DNA from: Syntrophales bacterium
GTDB lineage: Bacteria; Desulfobacterota; Syntrophia; Syntrophales; UBA2210
DNA length: 16,779 nt
NCBI GenBank assembly: GCA_028715865.1
Contig: JAQUQY010000009.1
Coordinates: 1-16,779 of the forward strand
Reading direction: 5' to 3'
The notes below the pieces were generated by a model. It made no database searches and had not been told where the DNA came from. It worked only from the letters and a program-made list of their open reading frames with translations. The position numbers were made by a program, and so were the translations under genes. Positions within the stretch are counted from its first letter, which is position 1, and each line of letters begins with the position of its first letter. Positions 1 through 7,288 of the stretch are shown in pieces.

Positions 1-2096
1 TGAAAAAGTCCCGCCTCTCCTCGCTAGTGGAAATCCAGGAAAATCTCGAGTGGTGCAGCGAAGGAACACGCTCCATCCTTAAGGAGTCCCGTAAATCATC
101 CTGGGAGGCCGGCCGAATTCACGGCCTGGTAGCCGAACAGATGGATGTTCCCCGTGAATACGAGGTGGCAGTGGAAGCGGCCCTGGGCGAAAAAATCCAG
201 TCTATTCTGGTGGAAAAGCACGAGGATGGCATAAAGGCCATCGACTTCCTGAAGAACAGCGGCAGCGGACGGGGAAGCTTCATGCCCCTTGAAGAGGGAA
301 GAACCTGCGATCCCAATGGCAATCTCCCGGAACACCTTGAGAATGCCGTGCGCCTTACTGACATAGTGAGGCCAAGAAAAGCGGAGCTGAAGAAATTCAT
401 TGACCGCCTTTTCGGAGATATTCTCCTGATACCGGACCTCGTTACAGGCACCAAACTTTGGAGAAAAAACGGATTCACGGGGACCTTCGTCACACCTGAA
501 GGAGACATTATAAGCGGCAGCGGCATCCTGACAGGCGGGAGAAGCAGCAACGGAGGACACTCGCTGCTGCGGAACAAGCGGGAAATTTCCGAACTCCAGC
601 GAAATATAGATGGCCTCCAGGAACAGCTGCATGAGGAGCTGGGGAAAAGGGATGAAACCGAATCACGGATCGTTGAACTTGAAGAAGGGCTGGAGAATCT
701 CAGAAAGGCATTTCATGAGCAGGAAATCCTGATAAGCGAAAAGAAAAAGGACATAGAGCGAATCGAGGGAGAAATTTCCTGGATAGACCGCCAGAGCGCG
801 GTACTCTCATTTAACAAAGAAACCATGGAAAGGGAGGAGGAGGCAGCAAGGCGGCGCATTTGTGAAAGCAGGGAAGAGATCCTGAAAAACGAGGCCAGGA
901 TAAGCATCGACCAGGACCGCATTATAGAGCTCCAGGAAAAGTGGAAAAGCACAACCGCGCGACTCAGAGATGAGGAGCAGGAGCTTACGAAAAGGAAAAT
1001 TGCCCTCTCATCCCTGGAAGAGAGAAGAGAATCCGGCTCTCGGTCACTGAAAACACTCAAGCAAACAATCAGGGAAATCGATGACAGAATTAAGGCAACC
1101 TCCGGCGACATTGAGGACTGCGCTGAAAATATCAGAAGCGCCCTGGCGGATGCCGACGAGGCCAAGAAGCGTCTCGTGCTGCTTTACACCGATTTTGAAA
1201 AGGCCGAACAAAACCTGTCGGAAAAGAGGGAAGGTCATGAAGCTCTGGAAAAGTTCCGCCGGGATCAGGAATCGCTTCTGCAGTCCTCGAGGAAAAATCT
1301 GGACGCGGTGGCCCGCGAATTGAACCGAGTAACTCTCGACTCCCGCCAGGTATCGATGCAGGCAGAGGCGCTAAAAACCGGCGTTCAGGAAAGGTACCAC
1401 CAGGATCTCCAAAATATGGCGCACGACTTCAAACCCCTTGAAGAAGCGCAGAAGAGCGAGCTGGAACGAAAACTTGCCGAGAACAAAAAGCGTTTAGACG
1501 AGTTCGGGGAAGTAAATCTTCTGGCCTTGAGTGAATACGAGGAATTGAAGCAGCGCCATGAATTCCTCGGAGCACAGGTGAAAGACCTGGAGACCTCTCT
1601 GGAAACTCTTCAGAAGACGATTTCGCGAATCAACAAAATATCGAAAAAGCGTTTTACCGAGACCTTCGATGGGGTAAACGCCAACTTTAAGCGGGTTTTC
1701 CCGCGCCTCTTTCCCGGAGGAAGAGGATCTCTCCATCTTACGGACGAATCGGACATGCTCGAGACGGGCATTGATATCGAGATCCAGATTCCCGGCAAAA
1801 AAACCCAGAACCTTTCCCTGCTTTCGGGAGGAGAAAAAGCGCTTGCGGCAGTAGCCCTCATATTTTCCATTCTGATGTTCCGACCCACGCCCTTCCTCGT
1901 CCTTGATGAGGCCGATGCCCCCCTTGACGACAGCAACGTGGACCTTTTTACAAAAATGGTTGCTGATGTTGCACGGGAATCACAGATAATCTACATAACC
2001 CACAACAGGCGCACCATGGAGACAGCGGACAACCTCATCGGCGTCACCATGCAGAAAAGCGGCATATCGACAATAGTCTCAGTAAACATGAACTGA
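1..2096 (+). CDS. smc: Chromosome segregation protein SMC, 3' part (partial)
   Basis: The reading frame is open from the first full codon (position 3) with no stop upstream, so the gene begins outside the window; the GTG at 27 is internal. In order the product shows the SMC hinge (about nt 110-580, with GRIHGLVAEQMDVP and SGSGILTGGRSS), a long charged coiled-coil arm (about 580-1640, rich in E, K, R and L heptads), and the C-terminal ABC head. The head carries the signature LSGGEKALAAVAL, the Walker B/D-loop stretch FLVLDEADAPLDDSNV and a switch histidine in YITHNRRTME. SMC dimers with ScpA/ScpB form an ATP-driven ring that loads on and compacts the chromosome. The N-terminal Walker A half is not in this window. 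Its neighbour ftsY is a common partner in bacterial genomes. Family assignment is near certain; the truncation is only a window effect. Confidence 0.97.
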   Translation, partial: KKSRLSSLVEIQENLEWCSEGTRSILKESRKSSWEAGRIHGLVAEQMDVPREYEVAVEAALGEKIQSILVEKHEDGIKAIDFLKNSGSGRGSFMPLEEGRTCDPNGNLPEHLENAVRLTDIVRPRKAELKKFIDRLFGDILLIPDLVTGTKLWRKNGFTGTFVTPEGDIISGSGILTGGRSSNGGHSLLRNKREISELQRNIDGLQEQLHEELGKRDETESRIVELEEGLENLRKAFHEQEILISEKKKDIERIEGEISWIDRQSAVLSFNKETMEREEEAARRRICESREEILKNEARISIDQDRIIELQEKWKSTTARLRDEEQELTKRKIALSSLEERRESGSRSLKTLKQTIREIDDRIKATSGDIEDCAENIRSALADADEAKKRLVLLYTDFEKAEQNLSEKREGHEALEKFRRDQESLLQSSRKNLDAVARELNRVTLDSRQVSMQAEALKTGVQERYHQDLQNMAHDFKPLEEAQKSELERKLAENKKRLDEFGEVNLLALSEYEELKQRHEFLGAQVKDLETSLETLQKTISRINKISKKRFTETFDGVNANFKRVFPRLFPGGRGSLHLTDESDMLETGIDIEIQIPGKKTQNLSLLSGGEKALAAVALIFSILMFRPTPFLVLDEADAPLDDSNVDLFTKMVADVARESQIIYITHNRRTMETADNLIGVTMQKSGISTIVSVNMN

Positions 2097-2230
2097 ACCT
2101 GCCTTAATTGCCCTCCTCTTTCCATTTTGTCACCCGTAAAACAACCTGGAACATCATCGGAAAAATGATGACGCCACCGGCCCGCCTACATCAGGGAAGA
2201 CGTCGCGGATTCCATTGATCAAGATGAATC

Positions 2231-2257
2231 TTTACATAAACTGTCAAACAGTATAGA
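2231..2257 (+). promoter_or_regulatory. Possible sigma70-type promoter upstream of ftsY
   Basis: TTTACA (2231-2236) and TATAGA (2252-2257) lie 15 bp apart, about 50 bases before the ftsY start. The spacer is shorter than the usual 16-18 bp, so this is a weak candidate. The rest of the 209-base smc-ftsY gap shows only a short CATCAT/ATGATG hairpin (2152-2170) without a T-tract. Confidence 0.3.
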
Positions 2258-2305
2258 AACGTCGAGTACACTCAGCATCTATACAGGAGCAAACAAGGAA
2301 CAGTC

Positions 2306-3241
2306 ATGGATAAAAAAAGTGGGGGCGGTTTTTTTTCAAAGCTGAAGGAGGGCCTTTCAAAGACACGCAGCAGTTTTGTTAGAAACCTTGAGGACATGGT
2401 AGTCGGGGAAAGGTATATTTCGGCTGAGTTTTATGAAGAGCTCGAAGAGCTTCTCATAGCCGCTGACCTGGGTCCGGCCTTTGCCCAGACAATGATCGAG
2501 GAGATGAAGTTCAGGGCCAAGAGAAAGGAGCTTGACAGTCCGGAGGTTCTCAGAGAGGTCATAAAAAAATACATGATATCCATTCTCGAGCACAGCGAAT
2601 ATTCACCGCCCATTCCTGACAACGGCCCCTATACCATAATGGTGGTGGGAGTGAACGGAACGGGCAAGACGACCACCGTGGGCAAGATCGCTTCACATCT
2701 CAAGCAGGAAGGCTTCAGTGTTATGCTGGCCGCCGCTGACACATTCAGGGCGGCCGCCATAGAGCAGCTGGAAATCTGGAGCGGGCGAACTGAAGCGCCA
2801 CTGATCAAGCAGTCTGCCGGCAGTGATCCATCGGCCGTGGTCTTCGATGCCATTCACGCGGCCCGGGCCCGGGGAACAAGGGTTCTTCTGATAGACACGG
2901 CGGGGCGGCTCCACACAAAGACAAACCTCATGGATGAGCTCAAAAAAATTAAACGCGTCATGGCCCGGGAACTTCCGGAGGCTCCCCATGAAACACTCCT
3001 GGTTCTCGATGCCGTCACGGGACAGAACGCCCTGTCCCAGGCAAAAATGTTCAACGACTCAATAGGCATAACAGGTCTTGTTCTGACGAAACTCGACGGA
3101 ACAGCCAAGGGAGGAATCGTCATTAGAATCGCCCAGGAACTTAAACTGCCGATACGGTTTATCGGAGTCGGCGAAAAAGTGGACGATCTCCAGCCTTTCA
3201 ACAGCGTCGAATTCGTGGAGGCTCTTCTGGCTCCCCAATAA
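2306..3241 (+). CDS. ftsY: Signal recognition particle receptor FtsY
   Basis: FtsY is the membrane-associated GTPase that receives SRP-ribosome complexes and hands nascent membrane proteins to the SecYEG translocon. The 311-residue product has a helical N domain (about residues 15-100). The SRP-type G domain has the P-loop VGVNGTGKTTTVGK (about 114-127), the DTFRAAA insertion-box motif (145-151), DTAGR (197-201), TKLDGTAKGG (261-270) and the closing FIGVGEKVDDLQPF. The long acidic A domain of E. coli FtsY is missing, so this is the compact NG form found in many bacteria; a short basic/amphipathic N-terminus (FFSKLKEGLSKTRSSF) probably binds the membrane. The ATG at 2306 is preceded by AAGGA about 8 bases upstream. 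The related protein Ffh would carry a C-terminal M domain, which is absent here. Confidence 0.97.
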   Translation: MDKKSGGGFFSKLKEGLSKTRSSFVRNLEDMVVGERYISAEFYEELEELLIAADLGPAFAQTMIEEMKFRAKRKELDSPEVLREVIKKYMISILEHSEYSPPIPDNGPYTIMVVGVNGTGKTTTVGKIASHLKQEGFSVMLAAADTFRAAAIEQLEIWSGRTEAPLIKQSAGSDPSAVVFDAIHAARARGTRVLLIDTAGRLHTKTNLMDELKKIKRVMARELPEAPHETLLVLDAVTGQNALSQAKMFNDSIGITGLVLTKLDGTAKGGIVIRIAQELKLPIRFIGVGEKVDDLQPFNSVEFVEALLAPQ

Positions 3242-3272
3242 CAATTTTTCTCCCCGGCGGGGATATGATGAG

Positions 3273-3920
3273 ATGGAACGGATATTTGCCATAGGAGATA
3301 TCCACGGATGTTTCGACATGCTGGAGGAACTTCTGGACATGATTCCCATGGACAGGCGAAGAGACCGGCTCCTTTTTATCGGCGACTACATTGACCGCGG
3401 AGCCCGCTCCAGGGAAGTGGTTGATCTGATCATAGATCTCAAGCGGCGGAACAAAAAAGTAACCTGCCTGATGGGAAACCATGAAGAAATGTTAATGAAC
3501 TACATCGACAGGCCCGACGAAGACAGCAGAACCATTTTCTTTCAGAACGGGGGAAGAGCGACGGCTACATCCTATGGATACCGGGGCGGCAAGGGTGACG
3601 AGATTATTAATGTCCCTCAACAGCATCGGGAATTCTTCAAGTCTCTGTTGCCCATCTATGAAACAGAAGAGTACATATTCGTTCACGCGGGCCTGAGGCC
3701 GAAAATTGAACCGTCAAAACAGAACCGCAAGGATCTTCTCTGGATAAGGAACGAATTTATTCATTCCTCCTTCGACTTCGGAAAAACGGTCGTCTTCGGC
3801 CACACGCCCTTCAGTTATCCTTTCCTTGAAGACCATAAGATAGGCATCGACACAGGCGCCGTTTACGGTGGCAGCCTGACCTGTATAGAACTTCCATCAC
3901 GCGTTATCTACCAGGTGTAA
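3273..3920 (+). CDS. PPP-family metallophosphatase (serine/threonine protein phosphatase-like)
   Basis: This 215-residue protein is a binuclear metal phosphoesterase of the calcineurin/PPP superfamily. The metal-binding motifs appear in order: GDIHG (8-12), GDYIDRG (37-43), GNHEE (68-72), HAGLRP (138-143) and GHTP (176-179), followed by GIDTGAVYGG near the end. This pattern is shared by bacterial PrpA/PrpE-type protein phosphatases and the ApaH-like Ap4A hydrolases. The size and GDYIDRG favour a protein-phosphatase-like member, but substrate cannot be read from sequence. No signal peptide or membrane segment is seen, so it is probably cytoplasmic. It starts 32 bases after ftsY. The likely Shine-Dalgarno GGGGA (3259-3263) lies in a small CCCC-GGC-GGGG hairpin. 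The stop codon is 3 bases from ftcD, suggesting co-transcription. Confidence 0.88.
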   Translation: MERIFAIGDIHGCFDMLEELLDMIPMDRRRDRLLFIGDYIDRGARSREVVDLIIDLKRRNKKVTCLMGNHEEMLMNYIDRPDEDSRTIFFQNGGRATATSYGYRGGKGDEIINVPQQHREFFKSLLPIYETEEYIFVHAGLRPKIEPSKQNRKDLLWIRNEFIHSSFDFGKTVVFGHTPFSYPFLEDHKIGIDTGAVYGGSLTCIELPSRVIYQV

Positions 3921-3923
3921 AGA

Positions 3924-4811
3924 ATGCCCCTCATCGAGTGTGTCCCCAATTTCAGCGAAGGTCGGAACAGAGAAACATTGCTGGCCATCGTCGACGCGGC
4001 GGCCACTGTGAGGAGCATCAGGATTATCGACTTCTCCACGGATTTTGACCACAACCGAAGCGTTCTGACACTTATCGGAGAGCCGGAGCCTCTCAGGATC
4101 GCCGTCCTCGCCGCTTCAGAGCAGGCCCTGAAATTGATCGACATGCGGAAGCACCATGGAGCCCACCCCCGCTTAGGTTCCGTCGACGTGGTTCCCTTCA
4201 TACCCCTGAAGGACGCGGCCATGGAAGACGCCGTCAAAATCGCCCATAGTTTCGGTCGCGAATACGCGGAGCGAAACGGCGTACCCGTTTATTTTTACGG
4301 TGAAGCGGCCCGTATACCTGAGCGAAAAAGACTCGCCATGATCCGCAGGGGGGGATATGAGTACCTCCCACATCGGCTGACGGATCCGGCCTGGAGCCCG
4401 GACGAAGGGCTGGCCCGGTTCAGCCCCGAGAAGGGCGCCACGGCCGTAGGGGCGAGAAAGCCGCTGGTGGCCTTCAACATCAATCTCGATACGAACAAAC
4501 TCGATATAGCCAAAGAAATAGCCCGGACGATAAGACAGTCAAGCGGCGGTCTCCTCCATGTTCAGGCCGTCGGCATAGCCCTGGAAACCAGAAACATCGT
4601 TCAGGTCTCAATGAACCTGACGGATTGCGACATAACACCCATCATTACTGTATTCGATATGGTGCAAAAAGAAGCGGAAACGCGAGGCATCAACATACTT
4701 GAGTCTGAGCTTATAGGCCTGTTGCCTGAAGCCGCACTGGCGGGAACAACATCGGAATACTTGAAAATATGCAATTTCAGGGAAGATTGCATTATCGAAC
4801 GTCACCTCTGA
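3924..4811 (+). CDS. ftcD: Glutamate formimidoyltransferase (stand-alone formiminotransferase domain)
   Basis: The enzyme transfers the formimino group between N-formimino-L-glutamate and tetrahydrofolate, giving glutamate and 5-formimino-THF at the end of histidine breakdown. The 295-residue product matches the formiminotransferase domain along its whole length: CVPNFSEGR near the N-terminus, FDHNRSVLTLIGEP (41-54), and RKHHGAHPRLGSVDVVPFIPL (75-95), whose HPR histidine (81) corresponds to the catalytic histidine of the mammalian enzyme. It then shows the second subdomain (ATAVGARKPLVAFNINLDT). The cyclodeaminase half of mammalian FTCD is absent, as is usual in bacteria. The start overlaps the expression signals of the upstream phosphatase: AGGTG at 3913-3917 runs into that gene's stop codon, 6 bases before this ATG. 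No other histidine-degradation gene (hutH, hutU, hutI, fchA) is in the window. Confidence 0.93.
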   Translation: MPLIECVPNFSEGRNRETLLAIVDAAATVRSIRIIDFSTDFDHNRSVLTLIGEPEPLRIAVLAASEQALKLIDMRKHHGAHPRLGSVDVVPFIPLKDAAMEDAVKIAHSFGREYAERNGVPVYFYGEAARIPERKRLAMIRRGGYEYLPHRLTDPAWSPDEGLARFSPEKGATAVGARKPLVAFNINLDTNKLDIAKEIARTIRQSSGGLLHVQAVGIALETRNIVQVSMNLTDCDITPIITVFDMVQKEAETRGINILESELIGLLPEAALAGTTSEYLKICNFREDCIIERHL

Positions 4812-4895
4812 AAAATCCCCCGAGAACACCTGGAATGCCGAATAATCAACATCTAAACACCCGTATATTCCGGGGAAAACATAAAAATGATGCAG

Positions 4896-4918
4896 AATAG
4901 CCGGTACCCGGCTCTATT
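4896..4918 (+). other. GC-rich hairpin after ftcD, possible terminator
   Basis: AGCCGG (4899-4904), loop TAC, CCGGCT (4908-4913) forms a strong 6-bp stem. An alternative pairing extends it with AATAG/CTATT around a 2-base bulge. It could end the transcript of the upstream genes, but no T-tract follows. It touches the -35 element of the tRNA promoter at 4917, so a regulatory role is also possible. The rest of the 4812-4895 stretch shows nothing recognisable. Confidence 0.35.
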
Positions 4919-4945
4919 GACACCCCCTGTAAATGGTGATAGATG
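4917..4945 (+). promoter_or_regulatory. Promoter of the tRNA-Arg gene
   Basis: A perfect -35 TTGACA (4917-4922) is followed after 17 bp by TAGATG (4940-4945). The weak -10 is preceded by TG at 4937-4938, giving an extended -10. Transcription would start near 4952, leaving a leader of about 23 bases before the mature tRNA, a sensible distance for RNase P processing. Confidence 0.6.
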
Positions 4946-4974
4946 CTTTTCTTTCTTGTGAGCATGAAAAGCCC

Positions 4975-5051
4975 GCCCCCGTAGCTCAGCAGGATAGAGC
5001 AACGGATTCCTAATCCGTGTGCCGCGCGTTCGAATCGCGCCGGGGGCACCA
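4975..5051 (+). tRNA. tRNA-Arg (anticodon CCU)
   Basis: A full cloverleaf can be drawn by hand. The acceptor stem is GCCCCCG (4975-4981) with CGGGGGC (5041-5047). The D arm is GCTC/GAGC with a GGA in the loop, the A20-type base that is an arginine identity element. The anticodon stem is ACGGA/TCCGT with loop TTCCTAA, so the anticodon is CCU at 5009-5011. The T arm is GCGCG-TTCGAAT-CGCGC. Discriminator A (5048) is followed by an encoded CCA (5049-5051). This tRNA reads the rare arginine codon AGG, which is fairly common in the genes of this window. The gene has its own promoter upstream and an intrinsic terminator directly downstream. No integrase or duplicated 3' end is visible, so it is not obviously an integration site. 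Confidence 0.96.
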
Positions 5052-5058
5052 TTCACAC

Positions 5059-5083
5059 GGGCTTTCTCATGAAGCCCATTTTT
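5059..5083 (+). terminator. Rho-independent terminator of tRNA-Arg
   Basis: GGGCTT (5059-5064), a 7-base loop, then AAGCCC (5072-5077) form a 6-bp stem followed by ATTTTT (5078-5083). It begins 8 bases after the tRNA CCA. The T-tract ends directly at the G-run that serves as ribosome binding site for the histidine kinase gene. Confidence 0.75.
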
Positions 5084-5092
5084 GGGGGACAC

Positions 5093-7078
5093 ATGGTCGG
5101 CCCGTCAAAGCCCAATCACAGAATAACCAAAGAAATAACATCCTTAAAAAAAAGAATCCGGGAACTTGAAGAAACGGAGAAGGCCCTGCGGGAAAGTGAA
5201 AAGAAATACAGGGAACTTTTTGATTTTTTGCCGATCGCACTTTTCGAGGTGGACCTCCAGGGCACTGTCCTTTCCGCAAACCCTGCCATCTTCGAAACCT
5301 TCGGGTACTCACGCTCCGATCTTGAACAAGGCCTGAACGGGATTCAGATGATCGCCCCCGACGACCAGGAGAGACTGGCGGGCAACATTCAGAGGCTGCT
5401 GGACGGGGAGTGGCAGGCTCCGTCCGAGTACAAGGGAATTCGAAAAGACGGGAGCACCTTTCCGTTGCTGATCTATCCGGCTGTTACCAGAATCGGGGAT
5501 GAGCCCCTGGGGATCAGGGGGGCTATCGTTGACCTTACCGACCGGAAGCGGGTTGAGGGGGCGCTGCGGGAAAGCGAGGAGAAGTACCGTGCCCTCGTGG
5601 AGACCGCCGCGGAAGCAATCTTCCTCGCACAGGATGGCGCGATTGCCTTCTGCAACAAAAGATTTTCTGATCTTACGGGATATGAGCTGAAAGAATTGAC
5701 CACCGATCTTTTCACTGCCCTGATCCATCCCGAGGACCGGCACATGGTTTACGATCGATACGTTCAGAGACTGGAGGGCAAAGACGTTCCACCCCGCTAT
5801 TCATTTCGCTTTATAGACGCCCGGGGGAACACCCGGTGGGCTGACATGAGCGTCACCCTCATAACATGGGAGGGAAAACCGGCGAGTCTCTGTATTGCAT
5901 CAGACATCACCGACCGTAAGCAGACCGAGGCGGAGAAGCTTGAGCTTGAGCGTCGGCTCGCCGGAGCCCAGAAGCTTAAGGCCATCGGCACTCTCGCGGC
6001 AGGGGTGGCCCATGATTTCAACAACCTGCTCACGGGCATCCAGAGTTATGCCTCGCTGATAAAGCTTACTCTCGAACCGTTCCACCCCCATTACGAAAAG
6101 CTCAAACACGTGGAGGAGCTTGTTGAAAGCGGGGCGGACCTTACAAAACAGCTTCTCGGTTTCGCCCGGAGCGGAAGGTACGAAGTGAAGCCCTTATCCA
6201 TGAGCGATATCATAAGAAAAACAGCCTCCATGTTCGGAAGAACCCGCAAGGAAATAACCATCCGTGAAGAATACAGCCATGATCCCTGTATCGTTGAGGC
6301 TGACCATGTGCAGATGGAACAGGTCTTCATGAATCTTTGCGTGAATGCCTGGCATGCCATGCCCGGCGGCGGAATTATCTTCCTGAAGACAGAGCAGGTC
6401 GTTCTTGATGATACACAGGCTATCTATGAGGGCATGGCCGCGGGCGGCTATGTGAAAATCACCGTAACCGACACAGGAACCGGCATAGACGAGAGCACAA
6501 AGGCACACATCTTCGATCCCTTTTTCACGACTAAGGGAATGGGAAGAGGTACCGGCCTTGGGTTGGCGACGGCCTACGGTATCATCAAGGGTCACGGGGG
6601 CATGATCCACGTGGACAGCTCCCCCGGCCGGGGGACCACTTTTACCATTCACCTGCCTGCTTCGGAAAAAGAAGAGGCCCGGGAAGCGGCAACCGACGAT
6701 ATCGCTCTGCGGGGCTCCGAGACGATCCTTCTGGTGGATGACGAAAAAATGGTCCTTGACGCGAGCATGGAACTGCTGGAGTTCCTGGGATACCGGGTTT
6801 ACTCGGCGGAAAGCGGACGGGAGGCGATGGATCTCTATAGAAGGAAGCAAGAAGAAATCGACCTTGTTATACTGGACATGATCATGCCGGGCCTTTCGGG
6901 GGGAGCAACCTTCGATCGCCTTGCACAGATCAATCCCGGCGTTAAGGTGCTTCTCGCCAGCGGCTACACCATAGAAGGAGAGGCAAGGAAGATCATGGAC
7001 CGGGGATGCAGCGGGTTCATACAGAAGCCATTCCCTCTCGAGAAACTCTCAAGGCGAATACGGGAGCTTCTGGACTGA
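5093..7078 (+). CDS. Hybrid sensor histidine kinase (PAS-PAS-HisKA-HATPase-REC)
   Basis: The 661-residue protein (from the 5093 start) has no membrane segment, so it should sense a cytoplasmic signal. In order: a short coiled coil (about 15-40), two PAS domains (about 34-155 and 160-280, each ending in the DLTDRKR/DITDRKQ linker), then HisKA with H-box GVAHDFNNLL (phospho-acceptor His about 307). The HATPase_c follows, with N-box NLCVNAWHAM (Asn about 418), DTGTGID, FDPFFTTK and GTGLGLATAYGI. A C-terminal receiver has the acidic VDDE pocket, phospho-acceptor Asp about 595 in VILDMIMPG and Lys in QKPF. The receiver has no output domain, so signal probably passes on by phosphorelay; no partner regulator is adjacent. 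I prefer ATG 5093 because GGGGG (5084-5088) sits 4 bases upstream. The in-frame ATG at 5069 lies in the loop of the tRNA terminator and lacks a ribosome binding site. Confidence 0.93.
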   Translation: MVGPSKPNHRITKEITSLKKRIRELEETEKALRESEKKYRELFDFLPIALFEVDLQGTVLSANPAIFETFGYSRSDLEQGLNGIQMIAPDDQERLAGNIQRLLDGEWQAPSEYKGIRKDGSTFPLLIYPAVTRIGDEPLGIRGAIVDLTDRKRVEGALRESEEKYRALVETAAEAIFLAQDGAIAFCNKRFSDLTGYELKELTTDLFTALIHPEDRHMVYDRYVQRLEGKDVPPRYSFRFIDARGNTRWADMSVTLITWEGKPASLCIASDITDRKQTEAEKLELERRLAGAQKLKAIGTLAAGVAHDFNNLLTGIQSYASLIKLTLEPFHPHYEKLKHVEELVESGADLTKQLLGFARSGRYEVKPLSMSDIIRKTASMFGRTRKEITIREEYSHDPCIVEADHVQMEQVFMNLCVNAWHAMPGGGIIFLKTEQVVLDDTQAIYEGMAAGGYVKITVTDTGTGIDESTKAHIFDPFFTTKGMGRGTGLGLATAYGIIKGHGGMIHVDSSPGRGTTFTIHLPASEKEEAREAATDDIALRGSETILLVDDEKMVLDASMELLEFLGYRVYSAESGREAMDLYRRKQEEIDLVILDMIMPGLSGGATFDRLAQINPGVKVLLASGYTIEGEARKIMDRGCSGFIQKPFPLEKLSRRIRELLD

Positions 7079-7119
7079 AACAGCTTTTCGAAGAGGTGCT
7101 TCCTGCTTGAAGGTAAGGC

Positions 7120-7173
7120 CGTCGTGCGCCATGGCCGCCTACGGCTACAACCGCTATGACGCGAGGCGCGACG
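7120..7173 (+). other. Structured GC-rich intergenic element, function unknown
   Basis: CGTC-GCGCC (7120-7123 and 7126-7130, with a 2-base bulge) can pair with GGCGCGACG (7165-7173) to give a 9-bp stem. Inside its loop GCCG (7134-7137) pairs with CGGC (7142-7145). It lies between the kinase stop (7078) and the next promoter (7208) and has no T-tract, so it is not a standard terminator. The stretch also contains a 27-codon ATG frame (7131-7214) without a ribosome binding site, which I do not call as a gene. Confidence 0.3.
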
Positions 7174-7207
7174 TATCCTTCGGCAGCGTTTCGCTCCGGG
7201 CAAGCAC

Positions 7208-7236
7208 TTTATAGCATTAACTAATTATGGTATAAA
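7208..7236 (+). promoter_or_regulatory. Extended -10 promoter of the lsrF-like/dehydrogenase operon
   Basis: TTTATA (7208-7213, four of six matches to TTGACA) and TATAAA (7231-7236) are 17 bp apart. TG at 7228-7229 gives a TGnTATAAA extended -10. The predicted start near 7243 leaves about 45 bases of leader, with the strong Shine-Dalgarno GGAAGGGAG at 7271-7279. Confidence 0.65.
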
Positions 7237-7288
7237 ACGTGGTTAAAAAAAAGAAAAGAACCGATTAACAGGAAGGGAGAATCTGAAA

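Noticed and set aside
2152..2170. CATCAT/ATGATG hairpin after smc as a terminator
   Set aside because: The stem is short and AT-rich, and no T-tract follows.
4975..5051. tRNA-Arg as an integration site of a mobile element
   Set aside because: No integrase, no repeated tRNA 3' end and no change in gene type or composition downstream; the next gene is an ordinary histidine kinase.
6194..6850. 218-codon frame antisense to the hybrid kinase
   Set aside because: It lies inside a clearly coding gene on the other strand, shows no domain motifs, and is explained by GC-biased codon use.
7131..7214. 27-codon ATG frame in the kinase/lsrF-like gap
   Set aside because: No Shine-Dalgarno at a suitable distance, no recognisable composition or homology, and it runs into the promoter of the next operon.
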